From Streptomyces sp. CB00316 (GTDB lineage: Bacteria; Actinomycetota; Actinomycetes; Streptomycetales; Streptomycetaceae), in contig NZ_LIXI01000010.1 of NCBI RefSeq assembly GCF_001905595.1, positions 124,001 to 188,000 on the forward strand: a stretch of 64,000 bases of DNA, in the 5' to 3' direction. Positions within the stretch are counted from its first letter, which is position 1. Each line of letters starts with the position of its first letter. The notes under the pieces were generated by a model. That model searched no databases. It saw only the letters and a program-made list of their open reading frames with translations, and was not told where the DNA came from. Below, piece after piece: positions 24,707 to 33,557 of the stretch. The translations under genes and the position numbers were made by a program.

Positions 24707-26164
24707 TCAGTGGACGCCGAGCCAGCTCTCTATCGGGTTGAGGGCGAAGAAGACGATGAAGATCACCGTCAGCCCCCACATGAAGGCCCCGACCTCGCGG
24801 GCCCTGCCCTGGGCGAGCTTGATGGCGGAGTACGCGATGACACCCGCGGCGACACCGGTGGTGATGGTGTACGTGAAGGGCATCAGGACCACGGTCAGGA
24901 AGACCGGGATGGCGACGGAGCGGTCGCTCCAGTCCACGTGCCGGGCGTTCTGCATCATCATCGCGCCGATGACGACGAGGGCGGCGGCGGCCACCTCGGT
25001 GGGCACGATCGCGGTGAGCGGGGTGAAGAAGAGGCAGGCGGCGAAGAAGAGGCCGGTGACGGCGGCGGCGAGCCCGGTCCGGGCCCCCTCCCCGACCCCG
25101 GTGGCCGACTCGACGAAGACCGTCTGACCGGAGCCCGAGGCGACACCGCCGATGACGCCGCCGGCGCCGTCGATGAACAGCGCCTTGGACAGGCCCGGCA
25201 TCCGGCCCTTGTCGTCGGCGAGCTCGGCCTCGGTGCCGACGCCGATGATGGTGGCCATCGCGTCGAAGAAGCCGGCCAGCACCAGGGTGAAGACGATCAG
25301 GCTGACGGTCATCACGCCGACGTGGCCCCAGCCGCCGAACTCGACGTTGCCGAAGAGCGAGAAGTCGGGCGTGGCGACCGCGCCGCCCTCCAGGGTGGGC
25401 GGGCCGCTGCTCCACGCCTTCACGTCGATGTCGATGATCGCGTTGAGGACGATGGCGACCAGGGTGCCGACGACGATGCCGATCAGGATCGCGCCGGGGA
25501 TGTTGCGCGCCTGGAGCATGAAGATGAGGAGCAGGGTCACGCAGAAGATCAGGACGGGCCAGCCGGCGAGTTCACCGGCCGGGCCGAGGGAGACGGGGGT
25601 GGCCTGGCCCTGGTGGACGAAGCCGGCCTTGTAGAGGCCGATGAGGGCGATGAAGAGCCCGATGCCCATGGTGATGCCGTGCTTGAGCGCGAGCGGGATC
25701 GCGTTCATGATCATCTCGCGGAGGCCGGTGACCACCAGGAGGCAGATCACCACACCGTAGATCACACACATGCCCATGGCCTGCGGCCAGGTCATGTTCG
25801 GCGCGACCTGCGAGGCGAGCACGCCGGAGACGCTGAGTCCGGCGGCGAGCGCCAGGGGCACCTTGCCGACGAAGCCCATGAGCAGGGTCGTCGCCGCAGC
25901 CGCGAAGGCGGTCGCGGTGATCAGGCCCGGCTGGCTGAGGAGGTTCCCGTTGACGTCCTCCCCGCCGAGGATCAGCGGGTTGAGCAGAAGGATGTAGGCC
26001 ATGGCCATGAAGGTCGTGACGCCGCCGCGCACCTCACGCGCGACCGTGGAGCCTCGTTCGGAAATGTGGAAGTAGCGGTCGAGCCATGATCTTCCGGCGG
26101 GGACGCGCGAGCCGGGGCCCGCGGCCTCCGCGCTGGTCTTCGGTTCCACTGACTGCTGGGTCAT
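24707..26164 (-). CDS. NCS2-type (AzgA-like) hypoxanthine/xanthine/guanine permease
   Basis: 485 residues from ATG 26164. It has 12-14 hydrophobic segments in the two 7-TM inverted repeats of the UraA fold. Diagnostic are the start YFHISERGSTVAREVRGGVTTFMAMAYILLLNPLILGG, the substrate region ASGSGQTVFVESATGVGEGARTGLAA, and the later ALTAIVPTEVAAAALVVIGAMMM. The E-S-A-T-G-V-G-E-G-A-R-T-G sequence is typical of the AzgA-like branch that takes up hypoxanthine, guanine and adenine. It is downstream of the xdh operon on the same strand, 374 bp beyond it, and upstream of xdhC. Confidence 0.93.
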   Translation of the reverse strand: MTQQSVEPKTSAEAAGPGSRVPAGRSWLDRYFHISERGSTVAREVRGGVTTFMAMAYILLLNPLILGGEDVNGNLLSQPGLITATAFAAAATTLLMGFVGKVPLALAAGLSVSGVLASQVAPNMTWPQAMGMCVIYGVVICLLVVTGLREMIMNAIPLALKHGITMGIGLFIALIGLYKAGFVHQGQATPVSLGPAGELAGWPVLIFCVTLLLIFMLQARNIPGAILIGIVVGTLVAIVLNAIIDIDVKAWSSGPPTLEGGAVATPDFSLFGNVEFGGWGHVGVMTVSLIVFTLVLAGFFDAMATIIGVGTEAELADDKGRMPGLSKALFIDGAGGVIGGVASGSGQTVFVESATGVGEGARTGLAAAVTGLFFAACLFFTPLTAIVPTEVAAAALVVIGAMMMQNARHVDWSDRSVAIPVFLTVVLMPFTYTITTGVAAGVIAYSAIKLAQGRAREVGAFMWGLTVIFIVFFALNPIESWLGVH

Positions 26165-26538
26165 GATGCCTGACTCCCAAGGTTCACAGGGGCACCCGCT
26201 TGGAGATTCCTGAATGCGGGATTTGGGATGACTGCGTCGGCTGCACGACCCGGGGACGGCCGGGACGAACTGTTGAAGCAGATACGGATGTGCCGGAGGC
26301 ACGGATGATCCGTGAGGCGCTGCCGTGTGCCGGCGTACGGCGAAGTACCGCGAGCGGTGCGGTGCTTGGTGTCTCCGGGCGGTGCGGGGTGCGGAAAAGT
26401 GTGACGTTCTCGGCTCAGCACACCGCCCGGAGAGTTCGGGGGGGACCGCTCAGGGGCTACGGGGTGACGATCGGTGGTAGGTCACCCGGCGGGCCCTCCG
26501 GTACCGGTTCTCGGATACCCGGTCTCAGGTACCGGTTC
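26165..26538 (-). other. 374-bp spacer between xdh operon and permease gene
   Basis: Probably holds the permease promoter. GGGTGAC (26462-26468) and GTCACCC (26481-26487) could form a terminator for the xdh operon. The 13-mer GGTACCGGTTCTC occurs twice, at 26500-26512 and 26528-26540, the second reaching into the xdh stop codon. I find no IclR-like site matching the gcl ones and no gene. Confidence 0.5.
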
Positions 26539-28992
26539 TCAGGTGCCGGTGAGGTGCTCGGGGCGTACCGGGGTCCTGTTGAGCTCCAGTCCCGTCGCGT
26601 TCCGGATCGCCGCGAGGACGGCCGGGGTCGACGACAGGGTGGGTGCCTCGCCGATGCCGCGCAGCCCGTACGGGGCGTGCTCGTCGGCGAGTTCGAGCAC
26701 GTCGACGGGGATGGTCGGCGTGTCGAGGATGGTGGGGAGGAGGTAGTCCGTGAAGGAGGGGTTGCGCACCTTCGCGGTCTTCGGGTCGACGATGATCTCC
26801 TCCATCACGGCGACGCCCATGCCCTGGAGGGTGCCGCCCTGGATCTGGCCGAGGACGGAGAGCGGGTTGAGCGCCTTGCCGACGTCCTGGGCACAGGCCA
26901 GTTCGATGACCTTGACCAGGCCGAGCTCGGTGTCGACCTCGACGACCGCTCGGTGCGCGGCGAAGGAGTACTGGACGTGGCCGTTGCCCTGTCCGGTGCG
27001 CAGGTCGAACGCCTCGGTGGGCCGGTGGCGCCACTCCAGCTCGATGTCGAACGCCTCGTCCTCCAGGACGTCGGCCACATCCGCGAGGACCTCGCCGCCG
27101 TCGGTCACGACCTTGCCGCCCTCCAGGAGGAGCTCGGCGGTGGCCCAGGCCGGGTGGTAGGTGCCGAACTTGGTGCGGCCGAGCTCCAGGACCTTCTCCC
27201 GTACGGCTTCGCAGGTGTTCTTGACCGCGCCGCCGGTGACGTACGTCTGGCGGGAGGCGGAGGTGGATCCGGCGGAGCCGACGCGGGTGTCGGCGGGGTG
27301 GATGGTGACCTGGTTGACACCGAGTTCGGTACGGGCGATCTGGGCGTGGACCGTGACGCCGCCCTGGCCGACCTCGGCCATCGCGGTGTGGACGGTGGCG
27401 ACCGGCTCGCCGTTGATGACCTCCATCCGCACGCGGGCGGTGGAGTAGTCGTCGAAGCCCTCGGAGAAGCCGACGTTCTTGAGGCCGACCGCGTAGCCGA
27501 TACCCCGGACGACGCCTTCGCCGTGGGTGGTGTTGGAGAGCCCGCCGGGCAGGGCCCGCACGTCGATGGAGGTGCCCTCGCTGCCCGCCGCCAGCCACTG
27601 CTGCTCGGGCGGCAGCGGCCGGGACTTGACCCGTCGCAGCAGTTCGGCGACCGGGGCCGGCGAGTCGCAGGGCTGTCCGGTGGGCAGCAGGGTGCCCTGT
27701 TCCATGGCGTTGAGCTGCCGGAACTCGACCGGGTCCATGTCCAGCTTCGCGGCGAGCTTGTCCATCTGCGCCTCGTAGGCGAAGCACGCCTGGACCGCGC
27801 CGAAGCCGCGCATCGCGCCGCAGGGCGGGTTGTTGGTGTAGAGCGCGATCGCCTCGATGTCGACGTCCTCGATCTTGTACGGACCGACCGAGAGCGAGGA
27901 GGCGTTGCCGACGACGGCCGGGGAGGCGGAGGCGTAGGCGCCGCCGTCCAGGACGATCCGGCACTTCATGTGCGTGAGCTTGCCGTCCTTGGTGGCGCCG
28001 TGCTCGTAGTGGAGCTTGGCCGGGTGCCGGTGGACGTGGCCGAAGAAGGACTCGAACCGGTTGTAGACGATCTTGACCGGCTTGCCGGTGCGGAGCGCCA
28101 GCAGGCAGGCGTGGATCTGCATCGAGATGTCCTCGCGACCGCCGAAGGCCCCGCCGACGCCCGAGAGCGTCATCCGGACCTTCTCCTCGGGCAGACCGAG
28201 GACGGGGGCGATCTGGCGGAGGTCCGAGTGCAGCCACTGGGTGGCGACGTACAGCTCGACCCCGCCGTCCTCGGACGGCACGGCGAGGCCGGACTCCGGG
28301 CCGAGGAAGGCCTGGTCCTGCATCCCGAAGACGTACTCGCCCTTCACGATGACGTCGGCACGCTCGGCGGCCTCGTCGGCGTCGCCGCGGATGATCGGCT
28401 GGCGGTGCACGATGTTGGGGTGCGGGACGTGGCCGATGTGGTGGTCGTCGCGGCCCTCGTGCACGAGCACGGCGTCCGGTGCGGTCGCCGAGGCCTCGTC
28501 GGTGACGACCGGCAGCTCGCGGTACTCGATCTTGATCTTGGCGGCGGCGCGGCGCGCGGTCTCCGGGTGGTCGGCGGCGACGATGGCGACCGGCTCACCG
28601 TGGTGGCGGACCTTGCCGTTCGCGAGAACCGGGGTGTCCTGGATCTCCAGGCCGTAGTTCTTCATCTCGGCCGGGAGGTCGTCGTAGGTCATCACCGCGT
28701 AGACGCCGGAGGTGGCCAGCGCCTCGGAGGTGTCGATGGAGACGATCTCGGCGTGCGCGACGGTGGAGCGCAGCGTCTGGCCCCACAGCATGTCCTCGTG
28801 CCACATGTCGGAGGAGTACGCGAACTCGCCGGTGACCTTGAGGGTGCCGTCGGGGCGGAGCGTGGACTCACCGATGCCGCCCTTGGTGGGCGAACCCTGG
28901 GTGATCTTGGTGGGCGTTCCGGCCGGTACGGTCCGGGCCTTCGGGGGCGCCGAGGCCGTGGGCCGCGTCGTGGCTTCGGGGAAAGTCGTCAT
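26539..28992 (-). CDS. xdhB: Xanthine dehydrogenase, molybdopterin-binding subunit
   Basis: 817 residues from ATG 28992. The N-terminus carries an extra 35-40-residue Ala/Pro/Thr arm before KVTGEFAYSSDM. The molybdopterin-subunit landmarks follow in order: the aldehyde-oxidase/xanthine-dehydrogenase a/b hammerhead, MQDQAFLGPESGLAV, SGVGGAFGGRED (Moco contact), NNPPCGAMRGFGAVQACFAYE, and the catalytic Glu in RGIGEAPTLSSTPA. It hydroxylates hypoxanthine and xanthine to urate. Its start overlaps the stop of the 2Fe-2S gene by 4 bp (ATGA). It is the last gene of an FAD - 2Fe-2S - Mo operon. Confidence 0.95.
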   Translation of the reverse strand: MTTFPEATTRPTASAPPKARTVPAGTPTKITQGSPTKGGIGESTLRPDGTLKVTGEFAYSSDMWHEDMLWGQTLRSTVAHAEIVSIDTSEALATSGVYAVMTYDDLPAEMKNYGLEIQDTPVLANGKVRHHGEPVAIVAADHPETARRAAAKIKIEYRELPVVTDEASATAPDAVLVHEGRDDHHIGHVPHPNIVHRQPIIRGDADEAAERADVIVKGEYVFGMQDQAFLGPESGLAVPSEDGGVELYVATQWLHSDLRQIAPVLGLPEEKVRMTLSGVGGAFGGREDISMQIHACLLALRTGKPVKIVYNRFESFFGHVHRHPAKLHYEHGATKDGKLTHMKCRIVLDGGAYASASPAVVGNASSLSVGPYKIEDVDIEAIALYTNNPPCGAMRGFGAVQACFAYEAQMDKLAAKLDMDPVEFRQLNAMEQGTLLPTGQPCDSPAPVAELLRRVKSRPLPPEQQWLAAGSEGTSIDVRALPGGLSNTTHGEGVVRGIGYAVGLKNVGFSEGFDDYSTARVRMEVINGEPVATVHTAMAEVGQGGVTVHAQIARTELGVNQVTIHPADTRVGSAGSTSASRQTYVTGGAVKNTCEAVREKVLELGRTKFGTYHPAWATAELLLEGGKVVTDGGEVLADVADVLEDEAFDIELEWRHRPTEAFDLRTGQGNGHVQYSFAAHRAVVEVDTELGLVKVIELACAQDVGKALNPLSVLGQIQGGTLQGMGVAVMEEIIVDPKTAKVRNPSFTDYLLPTILDTPTIPVDVLELADEHAPYGLRGIGEAPTLSSTPAVLAAIRNATGLELNRTPVRPEHLTGT

Positions 28993-29588
28993 GACTGGAC
29001 CGCCTCTTCCTGGCGGGCGGCCGCCAGGCGGACCGCGTCGAGGATCTTCTCGTAGCCCGTGCAGCGGCACAGGTTGCCGGAGAGCGCCTCGCGGATGTCC
29101 TGGTCGGACGGGGAGGGGGTGTTCTCCAGCAGTTCGTCGGCGGCGACCAGCAGGCCGGGGGTGCAGAAGCCGCACTGGACGGCTCCGGCGTCGATGAACG
29201 CCTGCTGGATCGGGGAGAGCTCGGCGGCCCGGCCGTCGGTGGGCTTGGACTGCCAGCGCTTGGCGGCGTCCAGGGTGGTGCCGCAGGCGCCGGAGGCGCC
29301 GGAGGCGCAGCCGCCGCCGGGGTGGGCGTCCTCGCGGTGCTTGGCGTAGTCGGCCAGGCCCTCGACGGTGACGACCTCGCGGCCCTCGACCTGGCCGGCG
29401 GCGACGAGACACGAACAGACCGGGACGCCGTCCAGGCGGACCGTGCAGGACCCGCATTCGCCCTGTTCGCAGGCGTTCTTGGAACCGGGCAGCCCCATAC
29501 GCTCACGCAGCACGTAGAGAAGGGACTCGCCCTCCCACACGTCGTCGGCTTCCTGCGGACGGCCGTTGACCGTGAAATTGACTCGCAT
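28989..29588 (-). CDS. Xanthine dehydrogenase, 2Fe-2S subunit
   Basis: 199 residues. The plant-type ferredoxin cluster is C40-x4-C45-x2-C48 with C58/C60. The second, helical cluster is C139-x2-C142 plus C174-x-C176 (QCGFCTPG and CRCTGY). Between them, residues about 84-122 form a Gly/Ser/Lys-rich insertion (HPGGGCASGASGACG then WQSKPTDGRAAE) that XDH small subunits of about 160 aa lack. The insertion holds two additional Cys (94 and 102). The gene starts 2 bp after the FAD gene and overlaps the next, so the three subunits should be made together. Confidence 0.94.
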   Translation of the reverse strand: MRVNFTVNGRPQEADDVWEGESLLYVLRERMGLPGSKNACEQGECGSCTVRLDGVPVCSCLVAAGQVEGREVVTVEGLADYAKHREDAHPGGGCASGASGACGTTLDAAKRWQSKPTDGRAAELSPIQQAFIDAGAVQCGFCTPGLLVAADELLENTPSPSDQDIREALSGNLCRCTGYEKILDAVRLAAARQEEAVQS

Positions 29589-29590
29589 GG

Positions 29591-30481
29591 TTACGCAGCT
29601 CCTTCCAGCGTGCGGCCCGCGCCGCGGTACTGCTCCCAGGTCCAGCCGAGCGTGCGGCGGGCCATGATGCCGACCGCGTGCCTGCGGTACTTCGCCGTGC
29701 CCCGTACGTCGTCGATCGGATTGCAGGCGCCCGAGGCGAGGGCGGCGAACTGCTTGGCGATCGCGGGGGTGATGATCTTTCCGCTCTCCCAGAACCCGCC
29801 CTCCTCGAGTGCGGCGTTCAGGAAGGCCTCGGCCTCCCTGGCCCGGACGGGGGTCGGGGCGGCGGAGCCGATGCCGGTGCGCACGGTGCGGGTCTCGGGG
29901 TGCAGGGCGAGCCCGAAGGCGCAGACGGCGATGACCATCGCGTTGCGGGTGCCGACCTTGGAGTACTGCTGGGGCCCGTCGGCCTTCCTGATGTGCACGG
30001 CGCGGATCAGCTCGTCCGGCTCCAGGGCGTTGCGCTTGACGCCTGTGTAGAAAGTGTCGATAGGAATCAGCCGCGTTCCGCGTACGGATTCGGCCTCCAC
30101 ATCGGCCCCCGCGGCGAGCAGCGCCGGGTGGGCGTCACCGGCGGGCGACGCGGTGCCCAGGTTGCCTCCGACACCTCCGCGGTTGCGGATCTGCGGGGAG
30201 GCGACGGTGTGCGAGGCCAGGGCCAGGCCCGGCAACTCGGTGCGCAGGTGCTCCATGATGGCGCTGTACGGCACGGAGGCGCCGAGCCGTACGCTCTCCT
30301 GGCCCACCTCCCACTCGGACAGCTCACCGATGCGGTTCAGGTCCAGGAGGTACTCGGGTCGCCGGTGGTCGAAGTTGATCTCGACCATCACATCCGTGCC
30401 GCCCGCGATGGGCACAGCCGTGGGGTGCTCGGCCTTGGCGGCGAGCGCCTCCTCCCAGCTGGCGGGGCGAAGGAAGTCCAT
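29591..30481 (-). CDS. Xanthine dehydrogenase, FAD-binding subunit
   Basis: 296 residues from ATG 30481, with GAGAAGAAGAGAG upstream. FAD-binding-5 signature sequences are present: VPIAGGTDVMVEINF (the PP-loop), then ASPQIRNRGGVGGNLGTASPAGDAHPAL, the isoalloxazine-facing motif. The C-terminal CO-dehydrogenase flavoprotein domain is also clear (PTPVRAREAEAFL). It passes electrons from the Fe-S centres to NAD+. It is the first gene of the xdh operon and divergent from the PucR regulator over a 315-bp region. Confidence 0.94.
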   Translation of the reverse strand: MDFLRPASWEEALAAKAEHPTAVPIAGGTDVMVEINFDHRRPEYLLDLNRIGELSEWEVGQESVRLGASVPYSAIMEHLRTELPGLALASHTVASPQIRNRGGVGGNLGTASPAGDAHPALLAAGADVEAESVRGTRLIPIDTFYTGVKRNALEPDELIRAVHIRKADGPQQYSKVGTRNAMVIAVCAFGLALHPETRTVRTGIGSAAPTPVRAREAEAFLNAALEEGGFWESGKIITPAIAKQFAALASGACNPIDDVRGTAKYRRHAVGIMARRTLGWTWEQYRGAGRTLEGAA

Positions 30482-30796
30482 GAGTGGCTCTCTTCTTCTC
30501 AATCGGGTCGTTCGCTGGGGCTGGGGACGGCCGGCCCTCGACTGGCTCGTGTGGCTCGTTCATGTGGTGTTCACGTGGTGTGTGACCCAGTACACAAGCC
30601 AGGACCCGGTGGGTGCAGTCACCGAAACACTGAAGGAGTTGGCTGGTCTCCGTCCTCGTCTTGTAGATTCGAACGAATGGCGGGTATCAGTAACCTCGCC
30701 GCAATTCACAGGTACCCGTTCACCCCTGTGGTCCCCCACCCTTCCCGGCTTCACCCACCTGCTCCCACCCCTACGGAAAAGATCGGCGGCGACGAG
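30482..30796. promoter_or_regulatory. Divergent control region between xdh operon and pucR-like gene
   Basis: 315 bp, AT-richer than the flanks at about 30570-30690. ATTCGAACGAAT (30667-30678) is an inverted repeat with 5-bp arms and a 2-bp centre. A second loose repeat TGTG-N8-CACA occurs near 30579-30600. These are candidate PucR operators, but neither is proven. Confidence 0.4.
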
Positions 30797-32590
30797 ATGC
30801 GGCTGCGCGCACTGCTGGAGACCGATGCGCTGGGCCTGCGGCTGCTCGGCGGCGAGGACGAGCTGGACCGCACGGTCCGGGGCGTCATGACGACCGACCT
30901 GCGTGACCCCAGCCGCTACCTCTCCGGCGGCGAGCTGGTGCTGACGGGACTCGCCTGGCGCCGGGACGCGAGCGACTCCGAGCCGTTCGTCCGGATCCTG
31001 GCGGGCGCCGGGGTGGCCGGGCTCGCGGCGGGCGAGGCGGAGCTCGGCGACATCCCCGCCGACCTGGTGGAGGCGTGCCTCCAGCACCGCCTGCCGCTCT
31101 TCGCCGTCAACGAGACCGTGGCGTTCGCGACGATCACCGAGCACGTCGTGCGCCAGGTCTCCGGGGAGCGCGCGGGCGACCTGGCGGCCGTGGTGGACCG
31201 GCACCGCCGGCTGATGACCTCGGGTCCGGCGGGCGGCGGCCCCGAGGTGGTCCTGGACCTCCTCACCTCCGACCTGGACCTGCGGGCCTGGGTCCTGTCC
31301 CCCACCGGCCGCCAGATCGCCGGGGCGGGCGCCCCGCTGCCCGGTCCGCTGGGCGCGGCCCTGGCCGGGCACCACCTGGCGGCGACCCGCACCGGACGCC
31401 GGGGGCCGTACCGGGCGGCCATCGCCGGTTCGACGTATTCGCTCTTCCCGATCCGCAACGCCGGCCGGGGCGCGGTCCCGGCCGCCCGTGACGTCCGGGA
31501 GTCGGTGCTCTCCGACTGGCTGCTGGCCGTCGAGGCGGACGCCTCGGACTGGCCCGCCGCCCGGCTCGACCTGCTCCAGGGCGTCACCCAGCTGATCGCG
31601 GTCGAGCGTGACCGCCGTGACGCGGCCCGTACGGTACGCCGCCGGCTCGCCCAGGAGGTCCTGGAGCTGGTCCAGGCGGGCGCCGCCCCGGCCGAGATCG
31701 CCGCCAGGCTCCGCGTCGCCGCCCCGGTCCTGCTGCCGGGCCTGGGGGTGGCCCCGCAGTGGCAGGTCGTGGTGGCCCGGGTCGACTGGACCGCCGCGGG
31801 CACGGCGGGGCCGGAGGGCGTCCCGGGCGACATCGCGGGCGGACCGGTCGCCCAGGCCCTGCTGGAGGAGATCCTCGTCGACCCGGCGGTCAGCGGGCCC
31901 GACTCCGCCGACCGCATCGCCGTCGCCCACACGGGCGAGGAGGCCATCGCCCTCGTACCGCTGCCCGCTGTGCCCGCCGCCCTCCCCGACACGGTAGGCG
32001 GCCCCACCGACGACGCCGCCGCGCCGGAGGCCGGGAAAGGGCCCGCGACCGGGAAAGGGCCGGAGACCGAGGAAGCCCCGCCGGCGCAGGACCCCGCGCT
32101 GCACGCCGACGCGCTGCTCGCCGCCGTACGCGAACCGCTCTCGGCGGGCCTCGCCGACGACGGGCGGCTGACACTGGGTGTCAGCGCGGCCGTGCACTCG
32201 GCAGAGGGGCTGCGCGGCGCGCTGGAGGAGGCCCGGCACGCCCGCCGGGTGGCGGCGGCCCGGCCGGGCCGGGTCTGCGCGGCCGGCCACCACGAGCTGG
32301 CCTCGCACGTGTTGCTGCTGCCGTTCGTCCCGGACGACGTCCGCCGCGCCTTCACCGCCCGGCTGCTGGACCCGCTGCGCGACTACGACCGGCGCCACCG
32401 CGCGGAGCTGATCGAGACGCTGGAAGCCTTCCTGGACTGCGACGGCTCCTGGACCCGCTGCGCGGCCCGGCTGCACCTCCACGTCAACACACTGCGCTAC
32501 CGCGTCGGGCGGATCGAGCAGTTGACGGGCCGTGACCTCTCGCGGCTTGAGGACAAGCTCGACTTCTTCCTCGCCCTGCGGATGAGCTGA
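30797..32590 (+). CDS. PucR-family transcriptional regulator of purine catabolism
   Basis: 597 residues from ATG 30797. The N-terminal PucR ligand domain (about 1-115) includes VRGVMTTDLRDPSRYLSGGELVLTGLAW and the adjacent GVAGLAAGEAELGDIPADLVEACLQHRLPLFAVNE. A GGDEF-like helical centre follows. The C-terminal HTH_30 domain is unmistakable: LIETLEAFLDCDGSWTRCAARLHLHVNTLRYRVGRIEQLTGRDL. A low-complexity segment around residues 412-435 contains two GKGP units. PucR proteins sense purine intermediates and control uptake and breakdown, so divergence from xdh fits. Bacillus PucR activates when allantoin is present; whether this one activates or represses is not visible. Confidence 0.93.
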   Translation: MRLRALLETDALGLRLLGGEDELDRTVRGVMTTDLRDPSRYLSGGELVLTGLAWRRDASDSEPFVRILAGAGVAGLAAGEAELGDIPADLVEACLQHRLPLFAVNETVAFATITEHVVRQVSGERAGDLAAVVDRHRRLMTSGPAGGGPEVVLDLLTSDLDLRAWVLSPTGRQIAGAGAPLPGPLGAALAGHHLAATRTGRRGPYRAAIAGSTYSLFPIRNAGRGAVPAARDVRESVLSDWLLAVEADASDWPAARLDLLQGVTQLIAVERDRRDAARTVRRRLAQEVLELVQAGAAPAEIAARLRVAAPVLLPGLGVAPQWQVVVARVDWTAAGTAGPEGVPGDIAGGPVAQALLEEILVDPAVSGPDSADRIAVAHTGEEAIALVPLPAVPAALPDTVGGPTDDAAAPEAGKGPATGKGPETEEAPPAQDPALHADALLAAVREPLSAGLADDGRLTLGVSAAVHSAEGLRGALEEARHARRVAAARPGRVCAAGHHELASHVLLLPFVPDDVRRAFTARLLDPLRDYDRRHRAELIETLEAFLDCDGSWTRCAARLHLHVNTLRYRVGRIEQLTGRDLSRLEDKLDFFLALRMS

Positions 32591-32737
32591 CTCCCGGGCC
32601 CTGCCGGAGAGCGGACCCGCTCCCCCGTTTGTGAATTCCTTCACCTGACATCGGTCGGACCCCTTGGCCCGGCGTGCCATTCCGTGCTGAGATTCGGCGG
32701 TACCCAACAGCACAATGGCGCGCTCGGGGAGGGCAAT

Positions 32738-33535
32738 GTGGCGGATACCGCCATGTCTGGTTCCGGAACGACAGCAGATGACGATCCGCCGCTCCAGACA
32801 GCGGTATGGCGGCTGCGGTCCCGCGCCTGCTGGACGGATGCCGCCGCCCTGCTGGAGCCGCACGCGGCGGGCGATCCGGCGGCGGCGCTCCAGCGCACCG
32901 CTCTGCTGACCGAGCGGTGTCTCTACACCGGCGAGGGCTGGACCGACGCCGAGGACGCGCTGCGCGGCGCGGAGGCGCTGGCCCGCACCGACGACGAGCG
33001 CGGCGGGGCCGCCTGCGAGCGGGGCCATCTCGCCTACGCCTCGACCCTGCTGGGCGTACGGGACCGGGCGGACGAGGCGAGCGTCGCGCTGAGCCGGGCG
33101 GCGGCACTGCTGGCGCCCGCCGCACCCGGACGGCCGCTGCTGGACTTCCGGCGCGGGCTGATCGCCCAGTACATCGCGGACTCCCCGCAGTCGGCCCGCG
33201 CGGCGTACCGCCGGGCGCACACCGGGGCGGCCGCGCGCGGCGACGAGCTGCTGCTCTCCTTCACCTGGCGCCACCTCGCCTCCCTGTCGCTCCAGGAGGG
33301 TGAGCTGGCCGAGGCGCGGCACGGCTTCTCGGAGTCGCTGCGGATCCGCGAGGAGCTGGGCTACCTGGTCGGTACGGCCCCGGCGCTGATCTCCCTGGCG
33401 GAGGCGGAGCCCGAGCCGGAGGCAGCGCGGCTGCGTGCGGAGGCGGGGCGGCTGTTCCGGCTGCTCGGCGGGGTGCCGACGTGGCTGGCGCCGCACGTCG
33501 GGGTTCCGGGGCCGCGCCCGGCGGCGGCCACCTGA
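32738..33535 (+). CDS. Helical TPR-like protein, unrecognised
   Basis: 265 residues from GTG 32738, with GGGGAGGG just upstream; ATG 32753 is an alternative. The sequence is a series of paired Ala/Leu/Arg-rich helices (AAALLEPHAAGDPAAALQRTALLTERCLYTGEGWTDAEDAL and similar), with residue spacing like a tetratricopeptide fold. It shows no HTH, signal or membrane segment. It would be a protein-protein interaction module; I know of no function. It lies 147 bp past the pucR-like gene and runs towards the convergent GntR gene. Confidence 0.7.
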   Translation: MADTAMSGSGTTADDDPPLQTAVWRLRSRACWTDAAALLEPHAAGDPAAALQRTALLTERCLYTGEGWTDAEDALRGAEALARTDDERGGAACERGHLAYASTLLGVRDRADEASVALSRAAALLAPAAPGRPLLDFRRGLIAQYIADSPQSARAAYRRAHTGAAARGDELLLSFTWRHLASLSLQEGELAEARHGFSESLRIREELGYLVGTAPALISLAEAEPEPEAARLRAEAGRLFRLLGGVPTWLAPHVGVPGPRPAAAT

Positions 33536-33557
33536 GGGCCGCTCCCCGCGCGGGCGG

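Noticed and set aside
26200..29055. About 950-codon plus-strand frame opposite the xdh genes
   Set aside because: Same GC-bias artefact; the minus strand has unmistakable XDH domains.
30560..33496. 978-codon minus-strand frame opposite pucR and the TPR-like gene
   Set aside because: Antisense shadow without domain signatures.
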